A stretch of DNA of 64,000 nucleotides from Muscardinus avellanarius (Eukaryota > Chordata > Mammalia > Rodentia > Gliridae): assembly GCA_963383645.1 (NCBI GenBank), contig OY726559.1:119373405-119437404 (forward strand), written 5' to 3'. Under the pieces are notes generated by a model, which did no database searches, had not been told where the DNA came from, and worked only from the letters and a program-made list of their open reading frames with translations. How positions within the stretch are numbered: the first letter of the stretch is position 1; every line of letters starts with the position of its first letter. This document shows positions 44,061 to 55,177 of the stretch, one piece after another. The position numbers were made by a program, and so were the translations under genes.

Positions 44061-46030
44061 AGAAAGAAAATAAAGTGACTCCTTCAACGGTTTCTTCTAG
44101 ATAAATTTCTGTACTATTACAAAGTAAAGGAGTCTTGTAGAAGACACTACTGTCAAAGCTCATACTGGTGGGCGAGAATGGAGCTCAGGATCTGCATGTG
44201 CAGTGTTTTCTTCATGCTTGCCCTTGAGCTTCAAGGTTTTCTCTTCCTGGGGTCTCTGCTCTCTCCCTGGACCACAGCCCATCTTCCACCATTGCCCTGC
44301 CCTCCCATTTGTTCCTAGTGGGGAATCTGCAGTGGAGCCCACACTGCTCCCCTTGTGCCCCCTTTGCCTTCATGGCAATTCCTCTAGTTATTTCATTCCC
44401 AATCCTGTCAGCTCACCCAGCAGAGGGAGCCAGGACTCTGCTTTCCAGCTGCCCCTCTGGAACTTGTTGAACTGGCAGGTGGTGTTGGCTTCAAACTCCA
44501 CATGCAAATGGAACACCGCCAGTGAGGCTCCTGCTGATCTGTATCTGGCCTGGTGGCCTAGTACTGCATCTGTTGGGGCTCCTCTGAGAGGCTGGACCCC
44601 ACATGGGGTGGAAGACAGCCTCCTTGCAGGCAGCTCCGGCCACTCCCTCCACATTCACATTACCTGCATCATCTTGCTCCGGGCTGCAGACACTGCAGCC
44701 AGCATGGCAGCATCAGGGAGTCATCCAAGAAGCCCCTGCCAGGAGCTCACACATCCACCATCCTGGTCCCCACAGGAAAACCAGGGCACCACTTACAAAT
44801 GGTTACTGTACTTGTGAGGATGAGACAGGAGGGCTGCCTCTTCCTTGAGAACAGCCTCAGCAACTTAGCAAGACTCTAGCTCACAGGCAGAATGCTCCTG
44901 GGTTCAATCCCCCAACTCCCAAAGAACCCACAAGTTGGGGGAGGTAAATAGGGCAGCCATGAAAGGTGTGACACACGTCTCCCATGGTGGCCCAGCAACT
45001 CTGATGTCCGGGTGGTGGTTTTAGGATCAAATTGTGGAGCCAAGGGTATAAAATGGAATTCCCCAGGCGAGAAAGCCCCTGGTAAGGTTGCCACACAGCT
45101 CACAACCAAATATGATGGTGTATATGGGGCACATCGAGTTTCACTGGTGTTCTTATGGCCCAAACCTGCCAATGCAGGACGTTCCTGCACAGCTAAAGTC
45201 TCCAGACCAACCTCTGTTGCTACCATTTCCAAACCAAAAAATCTGCACTACCAGAAGTTACCACCTATGTTTCTGTCCAACCTCTTGGGCAGGTGCCCTG
45301 TGGGTATCTTCACATCCTTACCCCTCTCAGGCTCAGATGTGCAATTTCAACTCTGATTCCTTCAGAGTCTGGGTCTCTGCACAATGGTTCTTAACCCCAC
45401 GTCCCCCTAGAAAACCTGAGACTAGACCTAGAAAGGAATCCAGATTTTGGCACCAAAACCTGCTGCAAAAAATAACCACCCCCAGCCTGTAGTCTTCAGC
45501 TCAAACACGATGGGGAGTGTCACACTGGATATAGGGGTCATTTTTCAACTCATTCTCAGATAGTGCAGCCTAAGTTCCCTGAATCCTCTGAATGCAAGTC
45601 AGCACGCCCAGTGAACTCATGAGTATATTCGAAGCCTCAGCAGCACACATGAACTCTTCAAGTTTGTTCTACCCAGTGCAATGTCTCTTGGGTTCTACCT
45701 ACTCTTCCTTTTGCCCCCACCAACCCCTAAGGCCAGATTCTTCCTGTGTACACCCCATTCAAACCCACAAAACCTGCACCCAATACCTCCTGCCTGCAAC
45801 ATCCAGGTCCTCAGGCTGCTTACAAAACAAATTCATCACAAAATCTGCCTAAATATATTTTTATGGCCAGAAACTGCTGCTCTTCTCACCCCAGTCCCTG
45901 CACAGGCCTGGCAAGCCATCCACCACTGAGGTTCACCCCCTGACATAAATCATCTTTCTATTCAAGAATAGTGAGCAATTGAAAAATGAAACTAAGAAAA
46001 TAAATCCAGAGTTTTGCAACATAGATAGAT
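44061..46030. other. 2 kb without a recognised gene
   Basis: A 204-codon plus-strand frame (44,203-44,817) is Pro/Ser/Leu-rich with no motif and looks fortuitous. A minus-strand frame near 44,390-44,654 contains FHLHVEFEANTTCQFNKFQR, which is protein-like but unassigned. A partial SINE lies at about 44,800-44,930. Confidence 0.4.
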
Positions 46031-46032
46031 CA

Positions 46033-46205
46033 TAACGCTGGGCATGGTGGTACATGTTTATAATCTCAGTGCTGGGGAGGCTGAGTCAGGAGGAGCAGAG
46101 TAATGAAGCCAGCTTCAGCAACAACTGTTTCAAAATAAAATTAGGGCTCTAAGTTTGTGCCTCTGTGCAGGGGACCCCTGGGTTCAATTTCCAGTACCAC
46201 AAAAA
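46033..46205 (+). mobile_element. old B1/ID SINE
   Basis: GCTGGGCATGGTGGTACATG head to GTTCAATTTCCAGTACC tail. Confidence 0.8.
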
Positions 46206-46530
46206 GAATAAAGAATAAGGAGATCCATTTTCTATCTGCAGCCCTTTGTACACTCAGGTGACCTCTCTTTTTCTCTCCGTGTGCTGCCTCTGGTAGGTGC
46301 ACAGGCACAGCCAAAGCTGAATTGTTTGCCACACTGATCACACGCCGAGGGCTTCTTTCCCCTGTGGAACCGCTCAAGTTAGTGCAGGCATGAGGTGCAC
46401 AGGAAGGCATTTCCACATTCTTGGCTCCTGTAACGCTTCTCCCCCGTGGGCCTTCTGCTGGACCAGGATCCCGGATTTGTGGTTGAAGCCTTTGCCACAT
46501 TGGGCTCATATATATGGTTTCTACCCTGTT
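46206..46530 (-). pseudogene. C2H2 zinc-finger remnant
   Basis: Across several frames the minus strand shows zinc-finger linker and finger pieces: PTGEKRYRSQECGNAF (46.4-46.45 kb) and GKKPSACDQCGKQFS (46.32-46.36 kb), with SSRRPTGEK upstream. The first Cys of one finger is Ser and frames are broken. It is probably the end of a KRAB-type zinc-finger gene, now dead, ending at a SINE. Confidence 0.65.
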
Positions 46531-46654
46531 CACTTGTCCTCTCTCCCACCACCCTTGTAACCCTTAGGCTCCAGACAAATGCCCCTTAATCGGTGCCCAA
46601 GACACAGCATCCTGAGGCTAAAGTACCACGGCCCAGAGCCCAAAAGACCAGCCA

Positions 46655-47300
46655 CCCTCAACCCTCTTCCGGCTTCCCGCCTAGACGAGCGCGCGCGCAG
46701 TCGCACACCCGGCGCCGCCATTACCACCAGCCAGGCGACCGCGGGCCTCAGCGCAGGCCTGGCCTGTCCCGGGCTCGGTACACGACTGTGCAGCAGGACT
46801 CACCCGGTCAGGACGGCCGCCCTGGTTCTGCCACACGATCCACTCGGACCCGCCAGTCGGCACCGCGGGCCCCTCGGAGTCACCTCCATAGCGCGGCGGG
46901 GCGGGGCCACAGCGCGGCCTCGGGCACTACTATGGCGAGGCTTCTGCCCCAACCGGAAGTGCGCGTGGTCTGAGGGAACTGACGGCCCAGAAGCCTCCGC
47001 GTCGGCGGGAAAAACGCACAGGGCGGGGCTTGGCGCCTGGGTCCCCAGGGGCAGGCTGCGGTGGTGCTGGCTCAGACTTTTGCATGGGCCTGGGGAGCAC
47101 TGTTGGACCTCCTCCAGGCGCCCCCAGGGGAAGTGTCAGGCCCAAAGTCCAGCTCCATTTTCTGCTAAGCCATGGCGGAGACATGCAGGCAGGCAGTGCA
47201 GGCAGTGCTCATCTCCTGGTGCTTAGCTATGGGCTCTCTAGACTCCCTGCAGGACTGAGCTGCTGGGGACTGGCGGCTGGGGGCGGGGACCAAGTGGCTG
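46655..47300. promoter_or_regulatory. CpG island with GC boxes and an ETS site
   Basis: CpGs are dense compared with the rest of the window. Motifs include an Sp1-type GGGGCGGGGC (about 46,898-46,907), an ETS/GABPA-type ACCGGAAGTG (46,952-46,961), a YY1-like GCCGCCATTA near 46,713, and GGGCGGGGC near 47,022. This looks like a TATA-less, housekeeping-type promoter. The zinc-finger remnant on the minus strand is only about 130 bp beyond its edge. The long frames here reflect GC content, not genes. Confidence 0.7.
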
Positions 47301-47309
47301 AGGCTTGAG

Positions 47310-47635
47310 GTGGGGGCTGGGGTGGAGAAAAGGAGGAGAGGAGAGGGAAGGAGGATGTTAGAGAGAGAGGGCAGAAGGCTGGGAGGTCCTGTTGGTGAGT
47401 GACAAAATGAAGAAAGTTTGGAGGAAAAAGAGGAGTTGAGGGAAGACAAGGATGGAGGAAGGAAGAATCAAAGGAAGAAAGATGGAAAGACCTAGAAGGA
47501 AATGTAGCGCGGAGGATAAGAGGAGGAGGGCAAGGGAACGCAAAGCACTGAAAAGGGAAAAGGTCGAGGTGTGGGGAAGAGGAGAGAGGGAGGACAGAGG
47601 GAGAAGAGCAGGCAGGGAGGAAACTAGGCAGTGCC
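47310..47635 (+). repeat. purine-rich tract beside the CpG island
   Basis: About 320 bp is mostly A and G on the plus strand (GGAGGAGAGGAGAGGGAAGG, GAGAGAGAGG). Frames through it are low-complexity Lys/Arg/Glu. Confidence 0.8.
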
Positions 47636-47924
47636 TGAACTCATGCTGAGACCTTTCCCATCGAGGGCCATCAGATGCTGGCTACATAAGCAGCAGCTGC
47701 CCCTCAGCGCTAGCACTGAGGACCCGACAATTGGCCCAGCCCAGCCAGGAGGCCCCAGCAGCTCCAGCTTGTGGTGCTCAGGGACTTGGTCCAGCGCCCC
47801 ATGCTCCAGCCATATCCGGAGGCTCCTCCACCTGTGATGGGTAAATTTCCCATCCTTCCCCTTCCCGCCTCGATGACTGTTGGGGTTTGGCTTTTTGTTA
47901 CTGGGTTTGTACTTTGTTACTGAC
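47636..47924. other. no recognised gene
   Basis: GC-rich single-copy sequence without coding support. Confidence 0.4.
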
Positions 47925-48125
47925 TGATCTCACTTTGCATAATGTTTCCCAATTCCATCCATTTCCGTGTAATGATGTAATTTTGTTCTTCTTCATGGCT
48001 GAGTAAAATTGTATTGTATACAATGAAATCCATTAATCTGTTCTGCAATCCATTCATCTGTTGATTGACATCTTTGCTGGTTCCATACTTTGGCATTTGT
48101 GAGTTGTGTGGCTATTAACAAAGAA
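47925..48125 (-). mobile_element. L1 ORF2 3' fragment, antisense
   Basis: The reverse complement contains the late ORF2 stretch around GATGAATGGATTGCAG, TTTTACTCAGCCATGAAG and GGAAACATTATGCAAAGTGAG. Confidence 0.8.
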
Positions 48126-48934
48126 TTCAGCACTTATTCTAATACAAGAATTCTGCATTACGTAGTTTGTAATCTGTTTTGCATGGCACTTTCTTTTACA
48201 AATGACAGATTCATAAAAATTAGGAAAAAAATATGGTATAAAATGGAAAAAGCAGCACAAGAACGTAGAAATATGTATTTCTAAAATTTCTGTGATAAAT
48301 TATTTGTATGTGAATCACAATAAAAATATTGGGATATATCTATTTATAGTTTTATCAGATGTCCATTTCTATCATGTATGCTCTTTTGCAATAATAAATA
48401 TTGAATGAGTAAAAATGAGCCAATAACAGAAGGGATATGCAAAAAATTTTCTCCTTGTTTTACAACTTAGAAAACTTTGAGAAACTCAATAACAACAGTC
48501 CCCAGAGTTGTGAGACTTCCATTTGGTTTAGACTGAGCATGTCACCTGTGTTTAGATCCCAGGGATATTCACTTACTGAAAATAAAATATTTTCTTTGGA
48601 ATAGGAACTGAAATTTAGTCCAGAAACGGCTCACTATATGATAAGTTGGGGTTGCATAGGCAGCATAGAGTGTAAGTGGGATTATTTTCAGGAATCCAAA
48701 GCAGGATTGAGAGCATTATTTTGAAGTGGGGGTTTCCTCCTTTATTGTCATATTGTCTCTTTCTTCTAGAATATATTTTGTAATACAAAGGTTATTTGAG
48801 AGGGAAGGTGATTTTCTACATTTAATTAAAACTTGCAAGAATACTTTTAGTCACTCAAGTTCTGTGGCCACTGGTGTGTGTGGGTGGGGGGGGGGTGTGC
48901 GCGCGCGCACAGGTGTGTGCTAATGAGAATATTT
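48126..48934. other. no recognised gene; G-run and CG/CA repeat near the end
   Basis: AT-rich. A GGTGGGGGGGGGGTGTGCGCGCGCGC stretch lies at about 48,880-48,910. Confidence 0.5.
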
Positions 48935-49105
48935 CTGTGAGCTATATTTCCAATCCTATTTTTTATCTTTTAAAACTGGGTCTCACTATTTTACTCACTA
49001 TGTTGCTGAGGACCTTGATAACTTGCTGAGGCTGTCCTCAAACCTGTGACCTCCTGTATCAGCCTTCCAAATGTTAGGATTATACATGTGAATAACCATG
49101 CCCAT
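48935..49105 (-). mobile_element. antisense B1/ID SINE
   Basis: Complement of tail and head recognisable (CTGAGGCTGTCCTCAAACCT; ATAACCATGCCCATC). Confidence 0.7.
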
Positions 49106-49109
49106 CTTT

Positions 49110-49255
49110 GTCGCTGCTCATTGATTTTTTTTAAAATTTTTATTGGTGCATTATATTCATATATCATAATGGGGTAAAAAAACTTGTGTGTACATACATG
49201 TACACATCACTGGTTTAATCTCTACCCAATTCTCACCCCATTCCCTCCCCGTCCC
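49110..49255 (-). mobile_element. L1 3' end fragment, antisense
   Basis: TTTTTATTGGTGCATTATAT followed by ATCATAATGGGG and CCCATTCCCTCCCCGTCCC. Confidence 0.8.
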
Positions 49256-49897
49256 TCATATCTTTGTGAACTTTGTCCAAAAATCATGATTTTGAATCTT
49301 GTTAATTAGTATGTGCCTGAATCCTTTCATACCAAACAGGCAATAAAAAGTAGGCTGGTGGTGTAAGTGAGATTGAGGAAAAGTGTTGAAACCCCTGGAG
49401 AAAAGAAGGAAAACTTAAAATGACATCCGATAGGAGCTGTTCTTTGTCATGTTCTGTGTCCGTGAATTGACCCTAAGCAGCCATCTTTTTCAGGAATAAG
49501 CCAGAGAGGATAGCACAAATGGCAGTCTCAGAAGTCTTGAGAGCAGGTGTCCATTGGTGGCTGTAAAACTGGCTTTCATCTGAGGAGACTCTCCTCTAAA
49601 TTCTATGCATGGGCTTTTAGAATGCATATGAGATTTTGGCAAAACTCTAGTCTAACTATGGTATCTAAGTAACATTTTCCCAAAAATTATAGACTAAAGA
49701 AATTCTGGAGCAAAGTTCACATGGCCATTCAGTCTAACTTTGAAGGCAAGAAACCATGGTGGTATAAATAAGTCCAAAGGCCATTGAGCTAAAAATGTGG
49801 AGGACTGTAAAGTTTGCATGTTTTGTAAGTGATTTTTTTTTCATAGGAATTTTGTCAATAATTGCTAAAAATTGCAAGTTTTACAAATTTTATTATT
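49256..49897. other. no recognised gene
   Basis: AT-rich sequence with only short random frames. Confidence 0.5.
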
Positions 49898-50090
49898 GGC
49901 CAGGCATGGTGGCACAAGCTTGTTATCCCAGCGCTTGGGAGGCGGAGTTAGGAGGATCACGCTGGTTCGAAGCCAGCCTTCCTGGCTTAAGAGACTCTGT
50001 TTCCAAATAAAAATTATAAAATAGGTCTGGGAGTGTAACCGGAGGTAGAAGGGTGTCCAGGAAACCCAGTACCACCAAAAAAAAAAATAG
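49898..50090 (+). mobile_element. young B1/ID SINE
   Basis: GGCCAGGCATGGTGGCACAA head, TCCAGGAAACCCAGTACCACC tail and a short A tail. Confidence 0.88.
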
Positions 50091-50404
50091 TATTGGCAAA
50101 ATAATATTTTAATAACAGTACATTAGATGACAGAATCTAAAATCAAATTACATGATACTATACAATTTTTGTACAGTAGGTGAGAAATCTATAGTATGGA
50201 AGAATAGAGGCAAAGAGATACAAAGGAATAAGTAGAAGGGTATGAGGGCAAATAATATTTTTAATAGTAAACCCACAAGTAGAAGACCTATAATTGTACA
50301 TGCTTAATTTATCCAAATTTAACTTTAGGCAACTGCAATGCAAACATAAAACCTAATCAGAATTTTTTAGTATTTAGGGTAAATCACAATAAGCTATATT
50401 AAGA
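50091..50404. other. no recognised gene
   Basis: AT-rich stretch; nothing identifiable. Confidence 0.5.
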
Positions 50405-51090
50405 ACCAGGCAAGGCCGGTGCCGGGGCCTCCAAGGCTGGGATCGGAGCCTGCCGAGGGGTGAGGCCAGTGCCAGGGCCAGCGAAAGTGGAATCGGAGCC
50501 TGCCATTAGGCAAGGCTGGTGTAAGAGCCTTTGAGGCCAGGATCAGAGACTGCCGAGGGGTTAGGCCAGTGCCAGGGCCAGCAAGGCCAGGACCGGGGCC
50601 TCCTCTGAGGCAAGGCCGGTGCGAAGGCCTCTGAGGACAGGATCGGAGCCTTCTGAGGAGATAAGCCAGTGCCGGGACCAGCCTGGCCAGGATTAGGGCC
50701 CACTGTGAGGCAAGGACAGAGCTGAGGCCTCAGAAGCCGGGATGGGACTTTGCCGAGCGGTGAGACAGGAGACTGGGCCAGCGTGACAGGATTGAAGCCT
50801 GATGTGAGACAAGGCTGGTTTTGGGTCCTCTGAGGCCGGGAAAGGAGCCAACCGAGGGGTGAAGCTGATTACAGGGCCAGCGAGTTCAGGATTGGAGCCT
50901 GCCATGAGGTAAGGCTGGTGCTGGGGCCTCTGAAGAAGGGATCTGAGCCTCCCAAGTGGTGAGGACAGAGCCGGGGTCAGCAGGTTAGGGATTGGGGTCT
51001 GCCATGAGGCAAGGTCATTGCTGTAGCCAGCGAGGCCCAGATCAGAGTTTACCAGGCGGCAAGGCTGGCTGCAGGGCCTTCAGGAGCAGA
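50405..51090 (+). repeat. GC-rich VNTR, ~100-bp units each of two ~50-bp halves
   Basis: GAGGCAAGGC(T/C)GGTG-type starts recur near 50,410, 50,507, 50,608, 50,708, 50,806, 50,906 and 51,005. A second half begins GAGGGGTGAGGCCAGTGCC-like. Units are 5-20% diverged. The block is GC-rich in an AT-rich setting. It abuts an L1 3' UTR on its right. Confidence 0.85.
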
Positions 51091-51480
51091 AACGGAACTT
51101 GCAATATGGCATACACAGAGAAACATCACAGAAAATAGAATATCAGATGCTTTCTCTACTATGCAAAAATTAGAAAGAAATGGGTAATGGGAGGAGAACT
51201 AAGTGAAGAAAGGACCACATGGAAGAGCAATCAAGGTGACCAATCAGAGGGGATGGGATTGGGGAAGACGGAATCTCTTTAAAACGCATGATGTACGTAA
51301 ACAAATGTATCAAAGTTAATCACCAAATGAAGCTTGGGATCAAGAGAGGGGGAGGGAATGGGACAGGGTCGGGATAAGGGCTAATTGGATGAAATATGCT
51401 TGTATACCCTCACAAGTCTTGTATTTCACTGTGATGTTTGACTACAATGCACCAATAAAAATTTATTTAAAATAGAAAAA
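51091..51480 (+). mobile_element. L1 3' UTR and tail
   Basis: Contains ACAGAGAAACATCACAG, GATGCTTTCTCTACTATGC, a purine-rich stretch (GAGAGGGGGAGGGAATGGG), ACTACAATGCACCAATAAAA and an A-rich tail. The family matches 54.66-54.96 kb. Confidence 0.78.
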
Positions 51481-51654
51481 AATAAATATCAAAGCAAAAA
51501 TAAAATAAAATAAATTAAGAACCTAGGTTTTTTTATTTTTATTTTTTTAGTTCTTGGGAATAATGACTAAGGTCATAGTTCTCAACAGCCAGAAAATGTT
51601 GCTGCTATGATCAATCCAAGGGATGGGTGCGACTAGAATACAAAATACATTTTT

Positions 51655-51800
51655 ACTGTGTTTTATTTTTTAATTTTATTTGTGCATTGCATCATATATC
51701 TTAATGGAATAGAAGATGGGAAAGACCTCCATGTACACATCACTCATTTGAACCTTTCCCAATTACCATCACATTCCCTCCCACCTTCTTCCTTCTCATG
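51655..51800 (-). mobile_element. L1 3' end fragment, antisense
   Basis: TTTTATTTGTGCATTGCATC, TATATCTTAATGGAATAG and CATTCCCTCCCACC. Confidence 0.75.
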
Positions 51801-52420
51801 TTTAGCTACTTATTGACTTTTCTAGGTTTGTGTATGTATCATATATAAATTAGGAAATCTCCCTATTTCCTTCTTCCATTCCGGCATCGTTTGTTGATCT
51901 ATATTTTCTCCTTCTTCATGTAGTTTTGGGAGTGATTTCTTACATAAGAATTTTGACAGTAAAGATGCAGTTATTTCACAAATATTGGAAAATTGTAAAA
52001 GCTGTAAAAAACATTCTGAAATATGTTTATTTTGAAGTGAAATATATTTTATTAAAAATAATATTAGTGACTATCATTTGTGCAATAATTTCCCTATGCA
52101 ATAATTATGTTATTATTACAGAGTAGTCATTCAAAAATAAGACATCAATAAGACTCTTTAGCCTAAACATTAGTAATAAGGTGTATTTAATAACTTGGTT
52201 TCATTCACATGCACACACAAAAACACACAAACACATTTGTATATAGTATCACACAAAGAAGTTGAGCATCTCTAATCTGAACTGAAAAATGCTCCAAAAC
52301 CCAAATATTTCAAAGGCCACATGATGTCACAAGGGAAACTGCATTGTGTATTTTACAGGACACCTTTCTCTCACTGTACTTCAGTTAATGTGACCAAAAT
52401 GTTTTCATTACTTGGGTGAT
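51801..52420. other. no recognised gene
   Basis: AT-rich. The stretch near 52,260-52,350 (GTTGAGCATCTCTAATCTGA) resembles an old L1 or MER-type remnant. Confidence 0.4.
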
Positions 52421-52424
52421 AAGA

Positions 52425-52765
52425 AACCAAAAGCTGGTTTCTTGAAAAAATTAACAAGATTGATAAATACTAGCCAACCTAAATAAAAAAAAGAATGAAC
52501 TCAAATTATGAAGATAAGAGATGAAAAAGGAGAAATTACTATTGATAGTGTAGAAATCCAGAGGATTATCAGAAACTACTTTGAAAAACTATACTCCAAC
52601 AAAATGGAAAATCTGGAGGAAATCGACAACTTCCTAGATAAATACAACCTTCCTAAACTGAGTCAAGAAGAGATAGAACACGTAAACCAACCAATAACAA
52701 TCAAAGAGACTGAAACAGCAATAAAGAGCTTACCATCAAAGAAAAGACCAGGACCAGATGGCTCT
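52425..52765 (+). mobile_element. L1 ORF2 fragment
   Basis: Encodes IRDEKGEITIDSVEIQRIIR and PSKKRPGPDG, the segment leading into the reverse transcriptase, partly still open. It comes from an L1 distinct from L1-2. Confidence 0.85.
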
Positions 52766-52769
52766 GCTC

Positions 52770-54660
52770 TGGATCCCTGGAGAGCTAGGTGGACATGACT
52801 CTGATGTCCCTGCTAGGTGGATATGACTCTGATGTCTCTTTTCCTATAAGATGGCAAAGAGCATTTTCTTCTTCTTTTTTTTAATTGTTGCAGACCATGT
52901 GACTTGGCGCATGGGCCGGTCCCTGCAGAGGGATTTCTAGGACCTGGCCATACAGTGTAAAGTGACTGGGAAGCTCAACTGTAAGCTGGGATCTCAGTGG
53001 CTCCTCCAGACCCACTGCATCACTTTGCTCATCCTCTGCAATGTCCCCCACCATGATTCTGGTTTCAGGCTTCAGGCTTCAGGCTTCAGGCTTCTGGCTT
53101 CTGGCTTCTGGCTTCTGGCTTGTTGCAAGACTTTCACTCCTGCCTCATGCCATCGGGAGGCTTTAATAATCTTTCCGAATCAGTTTAATTTTCAACTGTA
53201 GATGAAATCCTTAAGGGCTCTTCATGCACTCTAGCCTTGTTACTCTTGCCCTCCAGGAGCCACACAAGAAGCAAAGCCACCAGAAGTCTCTACATAGGAG
53301 GGAGGGAGGGTCCATCCCCTTTTGCTCAGTTGCCCATCTGCTCTGGAGCCTCTGAGCCCCATCCCTCCAAGCCTGATGGAGGTCTGCAGAACTGGCCAGA
53401 GATGCATCCTGGGATAGCAGGCAGAATAAGCAAAGGACTTCCCGTCAGTGTCAACTACCATCAGCAGAGGTCACTGGCCCAGCACTGAGTAAAACACATG
53501 CGAGACTGCATAGGAGACTGAGACACTGCCTCTTAACAGACTTGGTGACACTGTACCTGCCACAGCATAGTTCTCACCTTAGCAGCCAGCTGTCCTCAGA
53601 TGGTCAACTCGGGAAGTTGGACTGCTCCTACCAAGCTGCTGTGTGGTCCCAACACTGGAGCTCCTCAGGCAGGTCTACACGCACACCACTGTGCAGCATT
53701 CCCCTGCTGGACAATACAGAGGCTGGGAAAGACTACTCAGAGAGCCAAACCAACCCAGGCCAGCTCCACCAGGCACAGCTACGCTGGCCTTCAGCCTGCA
53801 CCTTCATGCCTGTGCTCTTCATGTCCATTGGTGAGCATGGTGACTAACTCAGGGCCTCTCATCCTTAGCCTAGCACATTCTGTATCTTTCTTGCGTGTTC
53901 TCCAGTGTGTACTGACCCCATTAAATATGCTGTCCTGTTTTGTCATATTTCTTCCTTCAAAAGTACCGAGAACTGAAGGCCACCATAGCCTATAGCAAAC
54001 CATGCATACAGCAGCCGGTGCTTGTTTATAATTGACACTGGCCAGACCCCAGCTGTACTGAAGCTGCATCTGCATCTACACAGTGCTCAGAGGATGTGGG
54101 TATGGGTGTATAAATATGTGACAGAGATATATTTACATTGCTGAAGCCATAGGTCCAGTCCACCATGACTCGTGGCCAGGGTGGGTGAGAGGAAAGAAAA
54201 CAGTCTTCTGGGTGGCTATGAAAACAAAATGTATACAAAGAAATGGTTTTGTCTGTCTCCCTTATTTCCCTTTTCTACACCAGTCCCTGGAACAAGTATA
54301 TGAGAATAAGAAAAACTGTCATAAAGATACTCGTAGGTTAACTTCTGAAGTCTACGTTTAAATGATTACTATTTATCTCCATATTATTTTGTAAAAGACC
54401 CCAGTCTAAAAATGTGAGAAGAGCTTCATAAGGGTGTTGTGCCTTGACGCCAGCTGTGGAAATTGCAGTACCTACTTTCTGGGCCACAGTATCAAGAGCT
54501 TTAGTTGGTGTGGGATCCCAGAACCTGCATCTCCCTTTTCATCCCGCCAGGTGATTCTCATGCAGACTGCAGTCTATAAAACATTCATTTTTCAATATCA
54601 TTGCATCAGGACAATAAATTCATTGGCAATTGTGAATTAAGGACAAAGGTAAAAAATTCA
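52770..54660. other. 1.9 kb with no assigned gene; plus-strand frames
   Basis: Continuous plus-strand frames (53,542-53,847 and 53,600-53,995) have no recognised motif. The region could be a decayed processed pseudogene, but I cannot name a parent. Confidence 0.3.
53066..53121 (+). repeat. 7-bp tandem repeat GGCTTC(A/T)
   Basis: About eight units, switching from GGCTTCA to GGCTTCT midway. Confidence 0.92.
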
Positions 54661-54965
54661 GATGCTTTCTCTAAAAGGAAGCTAATGAGAAAAAAGGTCA
54701 TAGAAGTACTCTAGACTAAGATGGAGAATTCAAAAATAGCAAATAAAATGACCTAAGAGAGGAATGGGAGGAAGAGGGAAATTCCCTAAGGTTCATGATG
54801 TACCTTCATGAACATATTAATCAGTAAGCTAAAAATAAGAAGGGAAGGGGACAGAATGGGTTGGGAATTGGAAAAGTGCTCAGTGAGTGAAGTATACATG
54901 TATGCCTCTATCATCTTGTATCCCATAAAGATGTATGACTAAATGGACCAAGAAAAATAAAAAAT
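54661..54965 (+). mobile_element. L1 3' UTR fragment
   Basis: GATGCTTTCTCTAAAAGG, a purine-rich stretch, TGTATCCCATAAAGATG and an A-rich end. Confidence 0.7.
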
Positions 54966-54969
54966 ATTA

Positions 54970-55125
54970 CTGTGTGTGTATGTGTGTAATGGGGATTAAA
55001 CACAGGGTGTTCTATCACTGAGCTATACATTCAGCTCTATTTTGTTTTTGAAACAAGAATGAGGAGGAGGCTCAAATGTAGAACCCTCCTGGGTTCAACC
55101 TGAAATACTGTGGAAGCCCATGCAC

Positions 55126-55175
<50 letters not shown>
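54970..55175. mobile_element. SINE fragments plus CA microsatellite
   Basis: An antisense ID-like tail (GGGGATTAAACACAGG), a sense tail and about 22 CA units at 55,130-55,173. Confidence 0.65.

Positions 55176-55177
<2 letters not shown>

Noticed and set aside
44203..44817. 204-codon plus-strand frame as a gene
   Set aside because: No motif, biased composition, no start or splice support; likely chance in GC-richer sequence.
46579..47226. 215-codon frame in the CpG island
   Set aside because: High GC removes stop codons; competing frames on both strands are equally open.
50405..51090. CRISPR-like or satellite array
   Set aside because: Units are adjacent and diverged without spacers; it is a VNTR in a mammalian genome.
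53542..53995. processed pseudogene of a named membrane protein
   Set aside because: No parent recognised, no poly-A tail or target duplication seen.
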